DNA from: Planctomycetota bacterium
GTDB taxonomy: Bacteria > Planctomycetota > Planctomycetia > Pirellulales > Pirellulaceae
Assembly (NCBI GenBank): GCA_016872725.1
Contig: VGZC01000016.1
Location: 1-64,000, forward strand
DNA length: 64,000 nt
Reading direction: 5' to 3'
The position numbers and the translations under genes were made by a program. A model generated the notes under the pieces. The model saw nothing but the letters and a program-made list of their open reading frames with translations. It searched no databases and was not told the DNA's origin. Of this stretch, positions 34,584 to 43,207 are shown piece by piece (the first letter of the stretch is position 1; each line of letters opens with the position of its first letter).

Positions 34584-36134
34584 TCACCCTTTATCGTCGA
34601 TGGACGCGAGCTTGTCCAGCCGGGTCTTGGCGTCCTTGTAGGCGGGATCGATGGCGACCAACTGCTTGAAAACCCGTTCGGCGGTGGCCCACTCCCGCAT
34701 GGCGGCGGCGAGCGAACCGGCGCGGTAGAGGGCGAGTTTGTGGAGTGCGGTACCGTCAGCCGAGGCGTCTTGTGCCGCTTTTTCGGCCGATCGCTGGTAG
34801 CAGTGCAGGGCTTTGACGAACTGTTTCAGGTGTTGCAGGCACGCGCCCAGTTCGAGTGTCGCTTCGGCCGCGTACCGCCCGTCGCTCCGCGCTTGCTGGA
34901 ACCGCTCGGCCGCCTCCCGGTGGTTTCCGAGTCGTTTGAGGCTCTGGCCGACGCGGAATTTCCATTCGGCTTCGTTCGGAAACCGGCGGCTGCGCGCGTC
35001 GTAGACTTCCAGTTCGACGCGCGCCATCTGTTCGCGGAACCGGTCGACCAATTCGCGGGAATCGGCCGTCGGCTCGCGCTCGGCGCGCTGCGAGGCGACC
35101 TCAAGCTGATGCCGAGCTCGGAGCAGGACGAGTTCCTCGCCCTTCCGCAAGACATCGAGGTCGCCGGGCGCGGCGGATCTCGCTCGATGCAGGACCCGTT
35201 CGGCCTCGGCCAGCCGTCGGTCGGCGGCGTAGACATCGATGAGTTCCAGGTAGTTCTCGACGATCGTCGCATCCTCGGCGATTGCCTGTTCGAGCCGCTG
35301 GATCGGGGTCAGCGTGATTTCGCGCGGCGCGGCGCCGCGCGGCGACGTGGCCGTTCGGTGATGCGCCGGTTCGTTCGGCGCCCCGTGCGACTTGGGAACG
35401 GATGCGGCGGTCTTCGTCTTTTCCGAGTCGTCCGTCTTCTTCGTGCTCGGCGCCGCGCCGCGCCGGGAGCTCGTCGGAGGTCCATAGCCGGCCCGAGCGC
35501 GGGTCCTCTCAATCGTCAAGTCGGCGATCTGTTTCGAGGGTTCCGGATCGTTCGGCTTCAATTCCTCGATGCGATGCCAGCAGGCGATCGCTTGATCGAA
35601 TTGCCCCATGCGCGACAGGGACCGCGCGCAGTGCCGGTTCACGTCGACGTCGCGGGGATTCGCGTCGAGCGCGTTCTTCAAGTAGCGCAGTTCGACTTCG
35701 TTGTACCGAAACGCCTCGCATGCCTGGGCCATCGCTCGGAGTGTGGAGACATCCCACGGATTCGTTCGCAGGAGTTCCGGGCCGCGGCGGAGGACGTCCA
35801 CCCAGTCCTTGCGCGCGACGGCTTTCCTGAAATCGCCGCGCCCGCCGGAACCTCCGAGCAACGACCGCGCGCCCCGCTTGTTCTGTTGGTATTTGTGCTG
35901 CAGATTGTCGAGGAACGCCTCGACATAGACCAGGTTGTTTGGATCCTTGACGACGCATTCGGCGAACATCGTGTTGGCGTAGTCGTGGTCCCGCTTTTCC
36001 TGGGTGATCAGTTTCCGGCCGTGTTCAAAACACTGCTGGAGGCGTTTGCGGAGCGCGGGCGATACGACATGTTCGGGGGGAATCTCCTCCGAAACCGATC
36101 CGCCTGATTCGACGGGTTGAGGTTCGTTCGACAT
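34584..36134 (-). CDS. TPR-repeat protein
   Basis: The 516-residue protein is built of helical repeats. TPR-like units are clear at about residues 50-180 (WDVSTLRAMAQACEAFRYNEVELRYLKNALDANPRDVDVNRHCARSLSRMGQFDQAIACWHRIEELKPNDPEPSKQ) and at 360-510 (RVGQSLKRLGNHREAAERFQQA, KQFVKALHCYQRSAEKA, REWATAERVFKQLVAIDP). A low-complexity linker (about 205-280) separates the two blocks. No signal peptide or enzyme domain is visible, so it is a scaffold of unknown partner. The ATG at 36134 gives MSNEPQPVESGG; an earlier start is in frame at 36167. A promoter-like pair lies at 36258-36286 on its strand, inside the divergent gap to the tetrapyrrole gene. Confidence 0.82.
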   Translation of the reverse strand: MSNEPQPVESGGSVSEEIPPEHVVSPALRKRLQQCFEHGRKLITQEKRDHDYANTMFAECVVKDPNNLVYVEAFLDNLQHKYQQNKRGARSLLGGSGGRGDFRKAVARKDWVDVLRRGPELLRTNPWDVSTLRAMAQACEAFRYNEVELRYLKNALDANPRDVDVNRHCARSLSRMGQFDQAIACWHRIEELKPNDPEPSKQIADLTIERTRARAGYGPPTSSRRGAAPSTKKTDDSEKTKTAASVPKSHGAPNEPAHHRTATSPRGAAPREITLTPIQRLEQAIAEDATIVENYLELIDVYAADRRLAEAERVLHRARSAAPGDLDVLRKGEELVLLRARHQLEVASQRAEREPTADSRELVDRFREQMARVELEVYDARSRRFPNEAEWKFRVGQSLKRLGNHREAAERFQQARSDGRYAAEATLELGACLQHLKQFVKALHCYQRSAEKAAQDASADGTALHKLALYRAGSLAAAMREWATAERVFKQLVAIDPAYKDAKTRLDKLASIDDKG

Positions 36135-36257
36135 GCCCTGCGATTCCCCGGCACCCGCACTCGACACCCGGTCACGGCCTTACCGAAGCCGCTCGACCGG
36201 TACACGGCGATTCCGCGCGCGTCGACGTCCGCGGCGGCCGCGCGGCCCTACCTCAGC

Positions 36258-36286
36258 TTTATACTCCTCCGCGCCGCGATCGGCAA
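36258..36286 (-). promoter_or_regulatory. Predicted promoter for the TPR-protein gene
   Basis: On the minus strand TTGCCG (36281-36286) and TATAAA (36258-36263) are separated by exactly 17 bases, about 125 bases upstream of the ATG at 36134. A short palindrome GGTATCATACC at 36305-36315 lies just outside it, nearer the divergent cobA-hemD gene, and could be an operator. Confidence 0.45.
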
Positions 36287-36377
36287 ATCAACCCGCGCGG
36301 CTATGGTATCATACCGATGCGCGGGGCCGTTTCGTGCATCACGGCGTACCGCGTTCCAACACGAATCCACGCGCATC

Positions 36378-37985
36378 ATGGCCACGCACGCCCCCAATCC
36401 CCGACCGCCTCGATCGTCCGTTCCGTGCGGCAAGGTTTCGATCGTGGGAGGCGGGCCGGGCGCGCCCGGGCTCTTGACGATGCGCGGCGCGGAACTCCTG
36501 GCTCGCGCCGACGTCGTCTTCTACGACTACCTTGTCAACCCCGACCTGCTCGGCCTCGCGCGCCCCGGCGCCGAACGGGTTTGCCTCGGCAAGCACGGCG
36601 CGACCCGAGTGTGGACACAGGATGAAATCCACGGAGCGATGGTCGAGTCCGCGCGGCGGGGTTTGCACGTCGTGCGACTCAAGGGTGGTGATCCCGGCGT
36701 GTTCGGGCGGTGCGCCGAGGAAACCGCGTGGCTTTTCGAGCAGGGCATTCCTTTCGAAGTTGTTCCCGGAGTCACGGCCGCATCGGCCGTCGCCGCGTAC
36801 ACGGGCGTTCCGCTCACCCACCGCCGGTCGGCGTCCGCCGCCGCGCTCGTCACCGGACAATCCGGCACCGATCCGGAAGCCACCCCGCTCGACTTCCGAC
36901 AACTCGCCGTATTCCCGGGAACCCTGGTCGTATACATGGGAGTGACCACGGCCGACCGATGGGTCGGCGCCCTTCTGCAAGGCGGGCTCGCGGCCGAAAC
37001 GCCATGCGTCCTGGTGCGCCACTGTTCGCTGCCCGATCAAACCGTCGTTGCGTGCGCGTTGGCGGAAATCCCCGAGGCGATCCGGGCGAGGGCCCTGCGT
37101 CCTCCGGTCTTGGCCTGCATCGGCGGGGCCGTATCGAACCGAAGCGTCTCCTGGTTCGAGACTCTCCCCCTTTTCGGAAAACGCGTACTCGTCACGCGAC
37201 CGGCCCATCAAGCGGCCGACCTGTCCGATCCGCTCCGCGAGCTCGGCGCCCACGTCGTCCTTCAACCGGCCATCCGCATCGACGCCCCGGCGGACTGGTC
37301 GGCCGTCGACCGCGCGCTGCTTTGCGGTCCGCATTGGGATTGGATCGTCTTTTCGAGCGCGAACGGCGTGCGGTTCTTTCTCGAACGCCTGCGGTCGATC
37401 GGCAAGGACTGGCGCGCCTTGGGACCGGCGCGGTTCGCCGTCATCGGGCCGGGAACGCGCCGCGAACTCGAACGGTTCGGGTTCCTCGCCGACGAACAGC
37501 CCGAGGCGTTCGACGCCGACGCGCTGGCGCGGGGTTTGGAATCGGCCGCGGCCGGACGCCGTGTGCTCCTCGTGCGCGCGAGTCGGGGGCGCGATGTACT
37601 GGCTGAACGTCTCGCGCCCCGCGCCCGGGAACTCGAACAGGTCGTGGCCTATCGCAGCGAGGATATCGACAGCGCGGAACCCGAGGTGGTCGAGGCGATG
37701 CGCGAGGGGACGCTGGATTGGTGCACGGTGACCAGTTCGGCGATCGCCGCGTCGCTTGTTCGGCTATTCGGCGACGCGCTTTGCCGCGTGAGACTCGCGA
37801 GCATCAGTCCGATCACGAGCGCCGCGCTGCGGGAACACGGGTTCGAGCCGTCGGTCGAGGCGGACGAACAGACGATGGCGGGCATCGTGCGGGCGATCGT
37901 CGCATGGGAATGCTCGGATTCCCAAAGCGGCCTGACCGCTTCGACTCGGGACACGGCTCGTTATCCGGATGCCTTGGGACCTTGA
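36378..37985 (+). CDS. cobA-hemD: Uroporphyrinogen-III C-methyltransferase / uroporphyrinogen-III synthase fusion
   Basis: The 535-residue protein joins two steps of tetrapyrrole synthesis. Residues 18-260 are SUMT: GKVSIVGGGPGAPGLLTMRG, DVVFYDYLVNPDLL, RLKGGDPGVFGRCAEE, VVPGVTAASAVAAYTGVPLTHR, with the GxGxG SAM loop and typical substrate loops. Residues 265-520 are uroporphyrinogen-III synthase: KRVLVTRPAHQAADLSDPLRELGAHVVLQPAI, then DWIVFSSANGVRFF and a second lobe with TVTSSAIAASLVRLF. SUMT makes precorrin-2, so the fusion feeds siroheme or cobalamin synthesis while supplying uroporphyrinogen III. ATG 36378 gives MATHAPNP; the frame opens to 36117 but with unrelated sequence. Its 3' end overlaps the convergent lipoprotein gene by 25 bases. 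Confidence 0.93.
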   Translation: MATHAPNPRPPRSSVPCGKVSIVGGGPGAPGLLTMRGAELLARADVVFYDYLVNPDLLGLARPGAERVCLGKHGATRVWTQDEIHGAMVESARRGLHVVRLKGGDPGVFGRCAEETAWLFEQGIPFEVVPGVTAASAVAAYTGVPLTHRRSASAAALVTGQSGTDPEATPLDFRQLAVFPGTLVVYMGVTTADRWVGALLQGGLAAETPCVLVRHCSLPDQTVVACALAEIPEAIRARALRPPVLACIGGAVSNRSVSWFETLPLFGKRVLVTRPAHQAADLSDPLRELGAHVVLQPAIRIDAPADWSAVDRALLCGPHWDWIVFSSANGVRFFLERLRSIGKDWRALGPARFAVIGPGTRRELERFGFLADEQPEAFDADALARGLESAAAGRRVLLVRASRGRDVLAERLAPRARELEQVVAYRSEDIDSAEPEVVEAMREGTLDWCTVTSSAIAASLVRLFGDALCRVRLASISPITSAALREHGFEPSVEADEQTMAGIVRAIVAWECSDSQSGLTASTRDTARYPDALGP

Positions 37986-38416
37986 TCCGTCGGCTCGCTC
38001 CGACGACGTTGAGCCTCTTCGCGCAGTCGCTCCAAGATGCCGGCTCCATACACGCGTTCGATCTCGGCCTCCATCACCGCATTCCATTCGCGGACGTGGC
38101 GAATCAAGGCGGCCTCATCAACATCCGGCAGCCGCTCGCACACTTCATATTCGACCCCGCACCGCTCGCGGAGCAAGGCGACATACTCTTGGTAGCCCGG
38201 CGGGTACGGCAGCGGCGGGTACTCTTTCAGCTTGAGCGCGCCTGCGGCGATCGCATCCGTCGCTTCCTGGGCTCCCTTACCGCGCACCGCCTGGGTGGTC
38301 GAAGCCGATGAGGTCGCTTCTCGTTCGAGTCGGCCCGGATCACAGCCTGCCAACGCGGCCGCAAACACCAAACCGGCACCGGCCGTCGTCCACCATGTCC
38401 CCATCCCCGTGTTCAT
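37961..38416 (-). CDS. Small putative lipoprotein
   Basis: I do not recognise the family. The 151-residue protein has an N-terminal signal peptide ending in a lipobox LAGC (MNTGMGTWWTTAGAGLVFAAALAGC, Cys at residue 25), so it is likely lipid-anchored. The mature part is charged, with a conserved-looking central stretch (PPLPYPPGYQEYVALLRERCGVEYEVCERLPDVDEAALIRHVREWNAVMEAEIERVYGA) that may form helices. Its 3' end runs 25 bases into the cobA-hemD coding region on the opposite strand. Confidence 0.65.
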   Translation of the reverse strand: MNTGMGTWWTTAGAGLVFAAALAGCDPGRLEREATSSASTTQAVRGKGAQEATDAIAAGALKLKEYPPLPYPPGYQEYVALLRERCGVEYEVCERLPDVDEAALIRHVREWNAVMEAEIERVYGAGILERLREEAQRRRSEPTDQGPKASG

Positions 38417-38544
38417 GACGCCTTCCTCCGATTCTCAAGCGTCGCGTTCGTTTGGTGTTCGGCTTGGCATGACGGCGTCTGTCGACGAGGCGCGATGTCC
38501 GGTCGCCCACCACGCGGAACGGCGGGCCGACGGCAAGGCGCGGG

Positions 38545-39326
38545 TCACGGCTGTCGCCGTCCCGCGTAGATCGGGACTTTGGGCTCGCAGTCGACGACCT
38601 CGTCCCCCCGCCACGTCAGTCGGTACGCGCGGCGGCTCACCGGCATCTCCTCGACGGCCCGTGTCTCGGCCAAGTCGTGCCGCACAACGATCGTCGCGCC
38701 GGGCCGGACTTCGTCCTTGGGAATGACGAGGAACAGGCCGTCCCAACGCGGGGTGGCATCCCGTTCCATGATGGAAAGCCGCACGGAATCGCGCGGAGCC
38801 CAACCCGGTATCCGGATGCGAACCGGCGCGGCGTCCCGCAACACGACGCGCAGTTCGGCGTCGGCCGTCCGCGTGGAACGCACTTGGGCCGCCGTCGTAT
38901 CGATGTCGAGCCCGTTGGATCGATCACGTGCCGCAGATGGGGTTCGGCAATCCGCTTCGCGAGTGTCAAGGCCGACGGGTCGCCCGCGGCCTGATGGAAC
39001 TCCAGGAGCGCCTCGACCGCGCGACCGGTCGACGCCACCGCGCTGAACCACCGACCCGACGGATAACGGGCGATCATCACCGGATCGGCCGTCAAAGGTT
39101 TGCCGGTGCGGACCGCCAGCGCGGCATAGTCCATCTGGCCGTCGGCCTCAAGCGTCTGTTCGATCGTCTCGATGAGCCGGTGTCCTTGGTTTCGAGCCAT
39201 GCCGAGCAGGCAGAGGCAGACCAAGGCTCCTTGGCAAGCCATGGGACGCGGGACAACGACGGTGCGCTGCCGAATCGCCCACCATGCGAACCAACGACGG
39301 ACGATCACGGATGGGAAATCAGCCAT
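38545..39326 (-). pseudogene. Broken glycoside-hydrolase-like gene (GH127/DUF1680-type), internally deleted
   Basis: Two frames on the minus strand hold the two ends of one protein type. From the ATG at 39326 the first gives GHRLIETIEQTLEADGQMDYAALAVRTGKPLTADPVMIARYPSGRWFSAVASTGRAVEALLEFHQ and AKRIAEPHLRHVIDPTG, the N-terminal side of an (alpha/alpha)6 catalytic domain like that of beta-L-arabinofuranosidases. Near 38900-38925 it loses frame. The other frame continues with NGLDIDTTAAQVRSTRTADAEL, RIRIPGWAPRD, a beta-sandwich and a terminal VVDCEPKVPIYAG, then stops at 38545. The central catalytic part, roughly 300 residues, is missing. The family call is tentative. An export signal-like hydrophobic stretch (CQGALVCLCLLGMA) precedes GHRLIE. 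Confidence 0.55.
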
Positions 39327-39351
39327 CAGGGGGACTCGCTTTGTGCAACGG

Positions 39352-39846
39352 TCAACGGCCGCGGATGGGCTCGGCCTTGACGTACAGAGCCTTCGGCGCC
39401 TTCGAGTAGTATTTGAACATGGCCGGACAGATCCAGCCCTCCATGGGAGGATCCTCGAGCGCGTAGTAGTTTCCCCCCGAGTCGCCGCGAAGCCAAGTGA
39501 GTTCCTTCTGGTATCCGGGAAATGGCCTCGCGCTGAACAGCAGACGGAATCCCTGGTCCGCGTTCGGAATCTCCTTGACGAGGACGTCGATCATCTCCGG
39601 GACTCCCGCCACGAACGGTTCCTTGACAAGGCCGGCGGCGCTGTCGTCAAAGACCCACGTGCCGTGATCGCGATACGGGACAATCATCATGATCGCGTTG
39701 TCGCGCGGATTCGGAACGAATCCCGGCAAGAGCCCCCAATACCACGCAACGGCTCCCGCGATCAGTACAAGACCGACGGCGATCGCGGAGAGGCGTCCGA
39801 CGCGCACGACGGGAGGACGCGCGGCGACGACCGATTCCTGGACCAT
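39352..39846 (-). CDS. Small membrane-anchored protein resembling DUF6717
   Basis: The 164-residue protein has a hydrophobic anchor near residues 18-39 (LSAIAVGLVLIAGAVAWYWGLLPGF) and a C-terminal globular part with IMMIVPYRDHGTWVFDDSAAGLVKEPFVAGVPEMIDVLV. That stretch resembles a small family of planctomycete proteins of unknown function that I associate with DUF6717, from memory and without a search. It lies between the squalene-cyclase-like gene and the broken hydrolase gene, all on one strand. The start at 39846 has no clear ribosome binding site, but the downstream sequence is convincingly coding. Confidence 0.72.
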   Translation of the reverse strand: MVQESVVAARPPVVRVGRLSAIAVGLVLIAGAVAWYWGLLPGFVPNPRDNAIMMIVPYRDHGTWVFDDSAAGLVKEPFVAGVPEMIDVLVKEIPNADQGFRLLFSARPFPGYQKELTWLRGDSGGNYYALEDPPMEGWICPAMFKYYSKAPKALYVKAEPIRGR

Positions 39847-39932
39847 GGTTTACCCCTTGAAATACTAAGAAATCCCGAAAAATCCCAAGAAATCCAAGCC
39901 CTCGCCGGATCAACCGGTTGGGTGATTGGGAA

Positions 39933-41012
39933 CTATCGCTGGAAGATCGGCAGGAAGGCCCTATCGAGCTGCAACATGATCAGGTTGCACGCGGTCACGT
40001 AGATGTCCCCGATATTGCCGGTCCAATTTCCGGCGGGGGTTTGGTCCTTGACGATCCGTTCGTACAGGGCGTCGCGGAACGGCGTCCACTCGTCCTGGCC
40101 CTGCCGGTACACGACTTGAGCGTAGTACAGGTACGTGTAATGCCAATGGCCGAACGCTTCCTGGCCGCCCGTGATGCGGTGGAGGTGCTGCTTGCAGTAC
40201 TTCAGCATGTCGGGCACGTGCGTGCTGTCGTAGTCGCCGGCGTTGTAGAGGGCGGCGAGCGCGGCCGCCGTGATCGCGGGCCGCGAATTTCCTCGGTTCC
40301 GCGAACTATAGGAAATGCCTCCGTCCGCGTTCTTGCACTGATAGATGTACTGCTTCGCGTTCTCGATCACTTCCGTCGGAACGGGGATTCCCGCGTTCCG
40401 GCATCCCCGCAGTCCTTGGACCTGCGTGATCGTCGTCGAGCCTTCATCGAAGTTGTTGCCGTCGGCCGCGCTCACATACCCCCAGCCTCCCGATTGGGTT
40501 TGCGCCTTGCCGCTGAAATCGGTCGCCTTCTTGAGGACGCTGATCAGTTCCTCACGACGCTCCGAGTCCTCCTCCTCGCCGAGCACCTGCGACAGGAAGA
40601 GCATCGAAAACCCGTGTCCGTAGGTGTACCGGTTGTCGGTGAGCGGGTCGCCGATCAGGCCGTTCCCGCGGGACTTGCCGATGAGGTAGTTGACGGCGCG
40701 TTGGATCTGCTTGGAATAGGGGCCTTGGGTGGCCGTCGATCCGGACGCGACCAATGCCGTACCGGCGAGGGCCGTCATGGCGGTCGGATAGTTCGACGCC
40801 GTCCAGTGGCCGAGCGACGATTGGCTTTTGGCGACCCAATCCAAGCCGGCTCGGATCGGCGCGTCCCATTTGGATTCGCGGGGGGCGAACGAACGGCCGA
40901 GCGCCCTTTGACCCCGCGGGGCGCCGGCGGCGCACCAACCGCCCAGGCACGCGCCCGCCATCGCCTGAAGCGCCCGGCGCCTCGCCAACCGCGCTTCGAT
41001 CGCCGAATTCAT
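39933..41012 (-). CDS. Exported squalene-cyclase/prenyltransferase-like repeat protein
   Basis: The 359-residue protein has an RR-containing export signal (ARRRALQAMAGACLGGWCAAG, residues about 10-31). A series of alpha-alpha hairpin repeats of the squalene-hopene cyclase/prenyltransferase type follows, for example IRAGLDWVAKSQSSLGHWTASNYPTAMTALAGTALV, INYLIGKSRGNGLIGDP, LKKATDFSGKAQTQSGGWGYV and AKQYIYQCKNADGGISYSS. The catalytic acidic DDTA motif of true cyclases is not seen, so this is more likely a planctomycete exported alpha-toroid of unknown function than a terpene cyclase. ATG 41012 is chosen; 41024 and 41096 are in frame. Downstream on the same strand lies the 164-residue membrane protein. 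Confidence 0.8.
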   Translation of the reverse strand: MNSAIEARLARRRALQAMAGACLGGWCAAGAPRGQRALGRSFAPRESKWDAPIRAGLDWVAKSQSSLGHWTASNYPTAMTALAGTALVASGSTATQGPYSKQIQRAVNYLIGKSRGNGLIGDPLTDNRYTYGHGFSMLFLSQVLGEEEDSERREELISVLKKATDFSGKAQTQSGGWGYVSAADGNNFDEGSTTITQVQGLRGCRNAGIPVPTEVIENAKQYIYQCKNADGGISYSSRNRGNSRPAITAAALAALYNAGDYDSTHVPDMLKYCKQHLHRITGGQEAFGHWHYTYLYYAQVVYRQGQDEWTPFRDALYERIVKDQTPAGNWTGNIGDIYVTACNLIMLQLDRAFLPIFQR

Positions 41013-41139
41013 GGTCTCGCACATCCCGTTTCGTGTCCCAACTCGCCCCGCACCGTTCCGTGTCCATTCCGCGTTCCGATCCGCGGCGCCCGCCATTGTC
41101 GCCGGGGGACGGGTCGCTTGTCCATCTCGGATTCGCGAT

Positions 41140-41643
41140 TCACGGGGTTCGCCGAGGGATCTTGGCGCGCAGATCGGGCACGATCTCGATCGGAACGAAG
41201 CCAGCCAGCATGGCGTCCGTCGCGAGCGGCGCGATCTGCTTGATCAGCGAACTCGATACGTGCGCGAATTGCTCATCCGCCATCAGGAAGGCCGTCTCGA
41301 TGTCGGGGGCGAGCTGACGGTTCGCCATCATCATGGTGAACTCGCCGGCGAAGTCGGTGAGCGGACGGACTCCGCGGATCATCAGCCTCGCTCCGCATTC
41401 CCGCACGAAGTCGACGGCGAGACCGGAGAACGTCGCGACCTCGACGTTGTCGAACCGGGTGGTGAGCCGGCGCAGCATGCCGACGCGTTCGTCGAGCGTG
41501 AACAAGGAGGCCTTTTCGACGTTCACGCCGATACCGACGATGAGCCGGTCGACAAACCGCCGACTCCGCTCGATCACACTCATGTGCCCCAAGGACACCG
41601 GATCGAATGAACCGGTGTAGACGGCAACACGCGGATCGGCCAT
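41140..41643 (-). CDS. coaD: Phosphopantetheine adenylyltransferase
   Basis: CoaD adenylates 4'-phosphopantetheine with ATP in coenzyme A synthesis. The 167-residue protein carries the nucleotidyltransferase TGSFDPVSLGHMSVIERS motif (residues 10-27, HxGH-like), the ATP-binding RGVRPLTDFAGEFTMMMANRQLAP segment and SSSLIKQIA near the C-terminus. Length and motifs match the bacterial hexameric enzyme. The small membrane-protein gene ends 12 bases upstream on the same strand, so the two are probably co-transcribed, and the strong promoter-like pair at 41908-41935 would serve both. Confidence 0.95.
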   Translation of the reverse strand: MADPRVAVYTGSFDPVSLGHMSVIERSRRFVDRLIVGIGVNVEKASLFTLDERVGMLRRLTTRFDNVEVATFSGLAVDFVRECGARLMIRGVRPLTDFAGEFTMMMANRQLAPDIETAFLMADEQFAHVSSSLIKQIAPLATDAMLAGFVPIEIVPDLRAKIPRRTP

Positions 41644-41655
41644 GGAATCGCCGGG

Positions 41656-41847
41656 TCAATCCTGTTCGCGAAACGTCGTCCAGCTCAGGAACCCCAGTCC
41701 GAGCGAGCAGATGATGAAGACGATGTCCATCATCAGACTCGATGTGGTGCTTGGGGCGAAGGAAAACTGGACCACCAAGTGCAGTACGAAGATAATGAAG
41801 ACGAGGATCGACACCACTATCCCCGCCAGGCACAACACTCTCGGCAT
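41656..41847 (-). CDS. Small two-helix membrane protein
   Basis: The 63-residue protein is almost all membrane: MPRVLCLAGIVVSILVFIIFVLHLVVQF (helix 1) and TTSSLMMDIVFIICSLGLGFLSWTTF (helix 2), with a short tail FREQD. Its base composition is less GC-rich than most of the window. It lies 12 bases upstream of coaD on the same strand and 60 bases downstream of a strong promoter-like pair. The sequence is too short for a family call, but its position and hydrophobicity support a real gene rather than noise. Confidence 0.7.
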   Translation of the reverse strand: MPRVLCLAGIVVSILVFIIFVLHLVVQFSFAPSTTSSLMMDIVFIICSLGLGFLSWTTFREQD

Positions 41848-41907
41848 GCGCTGCGTACCTCACGGTGCTCTATCAAGTCGTCCCTCGCCTCGTCCCCACG
41901 GTTCCCC

Positions 41908-41935
41908 ATTATAATTGGCGCGGTTCGCCTGTCAC
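41908..41935 (-). promoter_or_regulatory. Predicted strong promoter for the small membrane protein and coaD
   Basis: On the minus strand GTGACA (41930-41935) and a perfect TATAAT (41908-41913) are separated by 16 bases, with AT-rich sequence around the -10 in an otherwise GC-rich region. The predicted transcript starts near 41901, about 55 bases before the ATG at 41847. It is the best sigma70-like promoter I found in the window. Confidence 0.6.
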
Positions 41936-41992
41936 CCCGCCAAAATGCGAACTTTGGGTGGTGTGTCGAGCGTCGGATCGGGCCCGACGTCG

Positions 41993-43141
41993 TCAGGTTC
42001 CCTCGCGGTTCCCGAGCGCTCCCGCGAATCGCGCCAGATCGTCGTCGTCGCAGTACGCATGGGGGCTGATGCGCAGCCTTCCCCCCCGGCAACTCGACAC
42101 GACTCCGGCCTCGAGAAGCATCTTGCGGACCGCCTCGGGTCGCTCCCCCGGCCACTGGAACGACACGATGCCCGACCGATGCGCGGGCCGGCGGTCGCTG
42201 AGCACGACCCCGCCCCGCTCCCCGATCCAGGCGGACGCGCGGTCGGTCCATGCGAGGACGGTGTCGGCGAGCGGCGACCGATCCGGGGAAAGGCCGAACG
42301 ACGCGAGCAAATCGAGGCTGGCGCCGAGCCCCAGGATGCCGACCATGTTCCAGGTGCCGCCCTCGTACCGGGCGGCGTCGGGTCGAATGTTCAGCTCGAT
42401 CCGCGAGAAGTCGTGGGAATGGACCACGCTGTGCCAGCCCAGGCCCAGCGGCCGCAGTTCGTCGAGCCGTTCGCGACGCACATAGAGCAGGCCGGCGCCC
42501 TCGGGGCCGAGCATCCATTTGTGTCCGTCGGCGGCGAGGTAATCGATCGGCGTGCGCGAGACATCGATCGGAAAGAGGCCGAGCCCCTGGATGGCGTCGA
42601 CGAACAACCGCGCGCCGCGCTCGTGGGCGAACGCGGCCATCCGATCGAGGTCGATCCGAAAGCCCGTCGCGTAACCGACCCAACTGACGGCGATCAGCCG
42701 CGTCCGCCCATCGCACAACTCGGATACCTTGCCGAGATCCACGCCCGTTTCGTCCACGGGCACCCGCCGCGTCTCGACCCCTCGATCGGCGAGATGCATC
42801 CACGGATAGGCGTTCGATGGGAATTCGTTGGCGAGCGTCACGACGTTGTCGCCCGCGCGGAACGGGAACCCTTCCGCGACGAACGAGATTCCCATCGTCG
42901 TGTTCGGCACGAACGCCAGTTCCTCGGGCGTCGAGCCGATCAGCGCGGCGGCCGACCTGCGAACGGCCTCGACGCGTTCGGCCCATCCGGACCAACCGAC
43001 ATCGCCCTGTTCGGAGAAATCGGCGAGCATCGCGTCCATGGCCGCTCGAGTCGGAGCGGGGAGGGGGGAGACGGCCGCGTGGTCCAGATAGGTCCAGCGG
43101 CGGGTGACCGGCATCTGACGCCGGAATCCGGCCATATCCAT
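41993..43141 (-). CDS. Aminotransferase class V-fold PLP enzyme (cysteine desulfurase-like)
   Basis: The 382-residue PLP enzyme has TYLDHAAVSPLP at its N-terminus, the PLP-phosphate side FVPNTTMGISFVAEGFPFRAGDNVV, the aspartate that binds the pyridine N in GARLFVDAIQGLG, and the Schiff-base lysine in LAADGHKWMLGPEGAGLLYV (about residues 205-225). The C-terminus holds RISPHAYCDDDDL, where SufS/IscS-type proteins bear their active-site loop; I do not see a clear mobile cysteine loop, so it may be a kynureninase-, isopenicillin-N-epimerase- or selenocysteine lyase-like member instead. It is the last gene on its strand before coaD and follows mcsB. Gene symbol not assigned. Confidence 0.88.
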   Translation of the reverse strand: MDMAGFRRQMPVTRRWTYLDHAAVSPLPAPTRAAMDAMLADFSEQGDVGWSGWAERVEAVRRSAAALIGSTPEELAFVPNTTMGISFVAEGFPFRAGDNVVTLANEFPSNAYPWMHLADRGVETRRVPVDETGVDLGKVSELCDGRTRLIAVSWVGYATGFRIDLDRMAAFAHERGARLFVDAIQGLGLFPIDVSRTPIDYLAADGHKWMLGPEGAGLLYVRRERLDELRPLGLGWHSVVHSHDFSRIELNIRPDAARYEGGTWNMVGILGLGASLDLLASFGLSPDRSPLADTVLAWTDRASAWIGERGGVVLSDRRPAHRSGIVSFQWPGERPEAVRKMLLEAGVVSSCRGGRLRISPHAYCDDDDLARFAGALGNREGT

Positions 43142-43207
43142 GAATCGAAGTTCCTCGCGAGTTCCGAAACGGACGGCGCGCGGGCGTCCGCCGTCGAAAG
43201 GGCGGCG

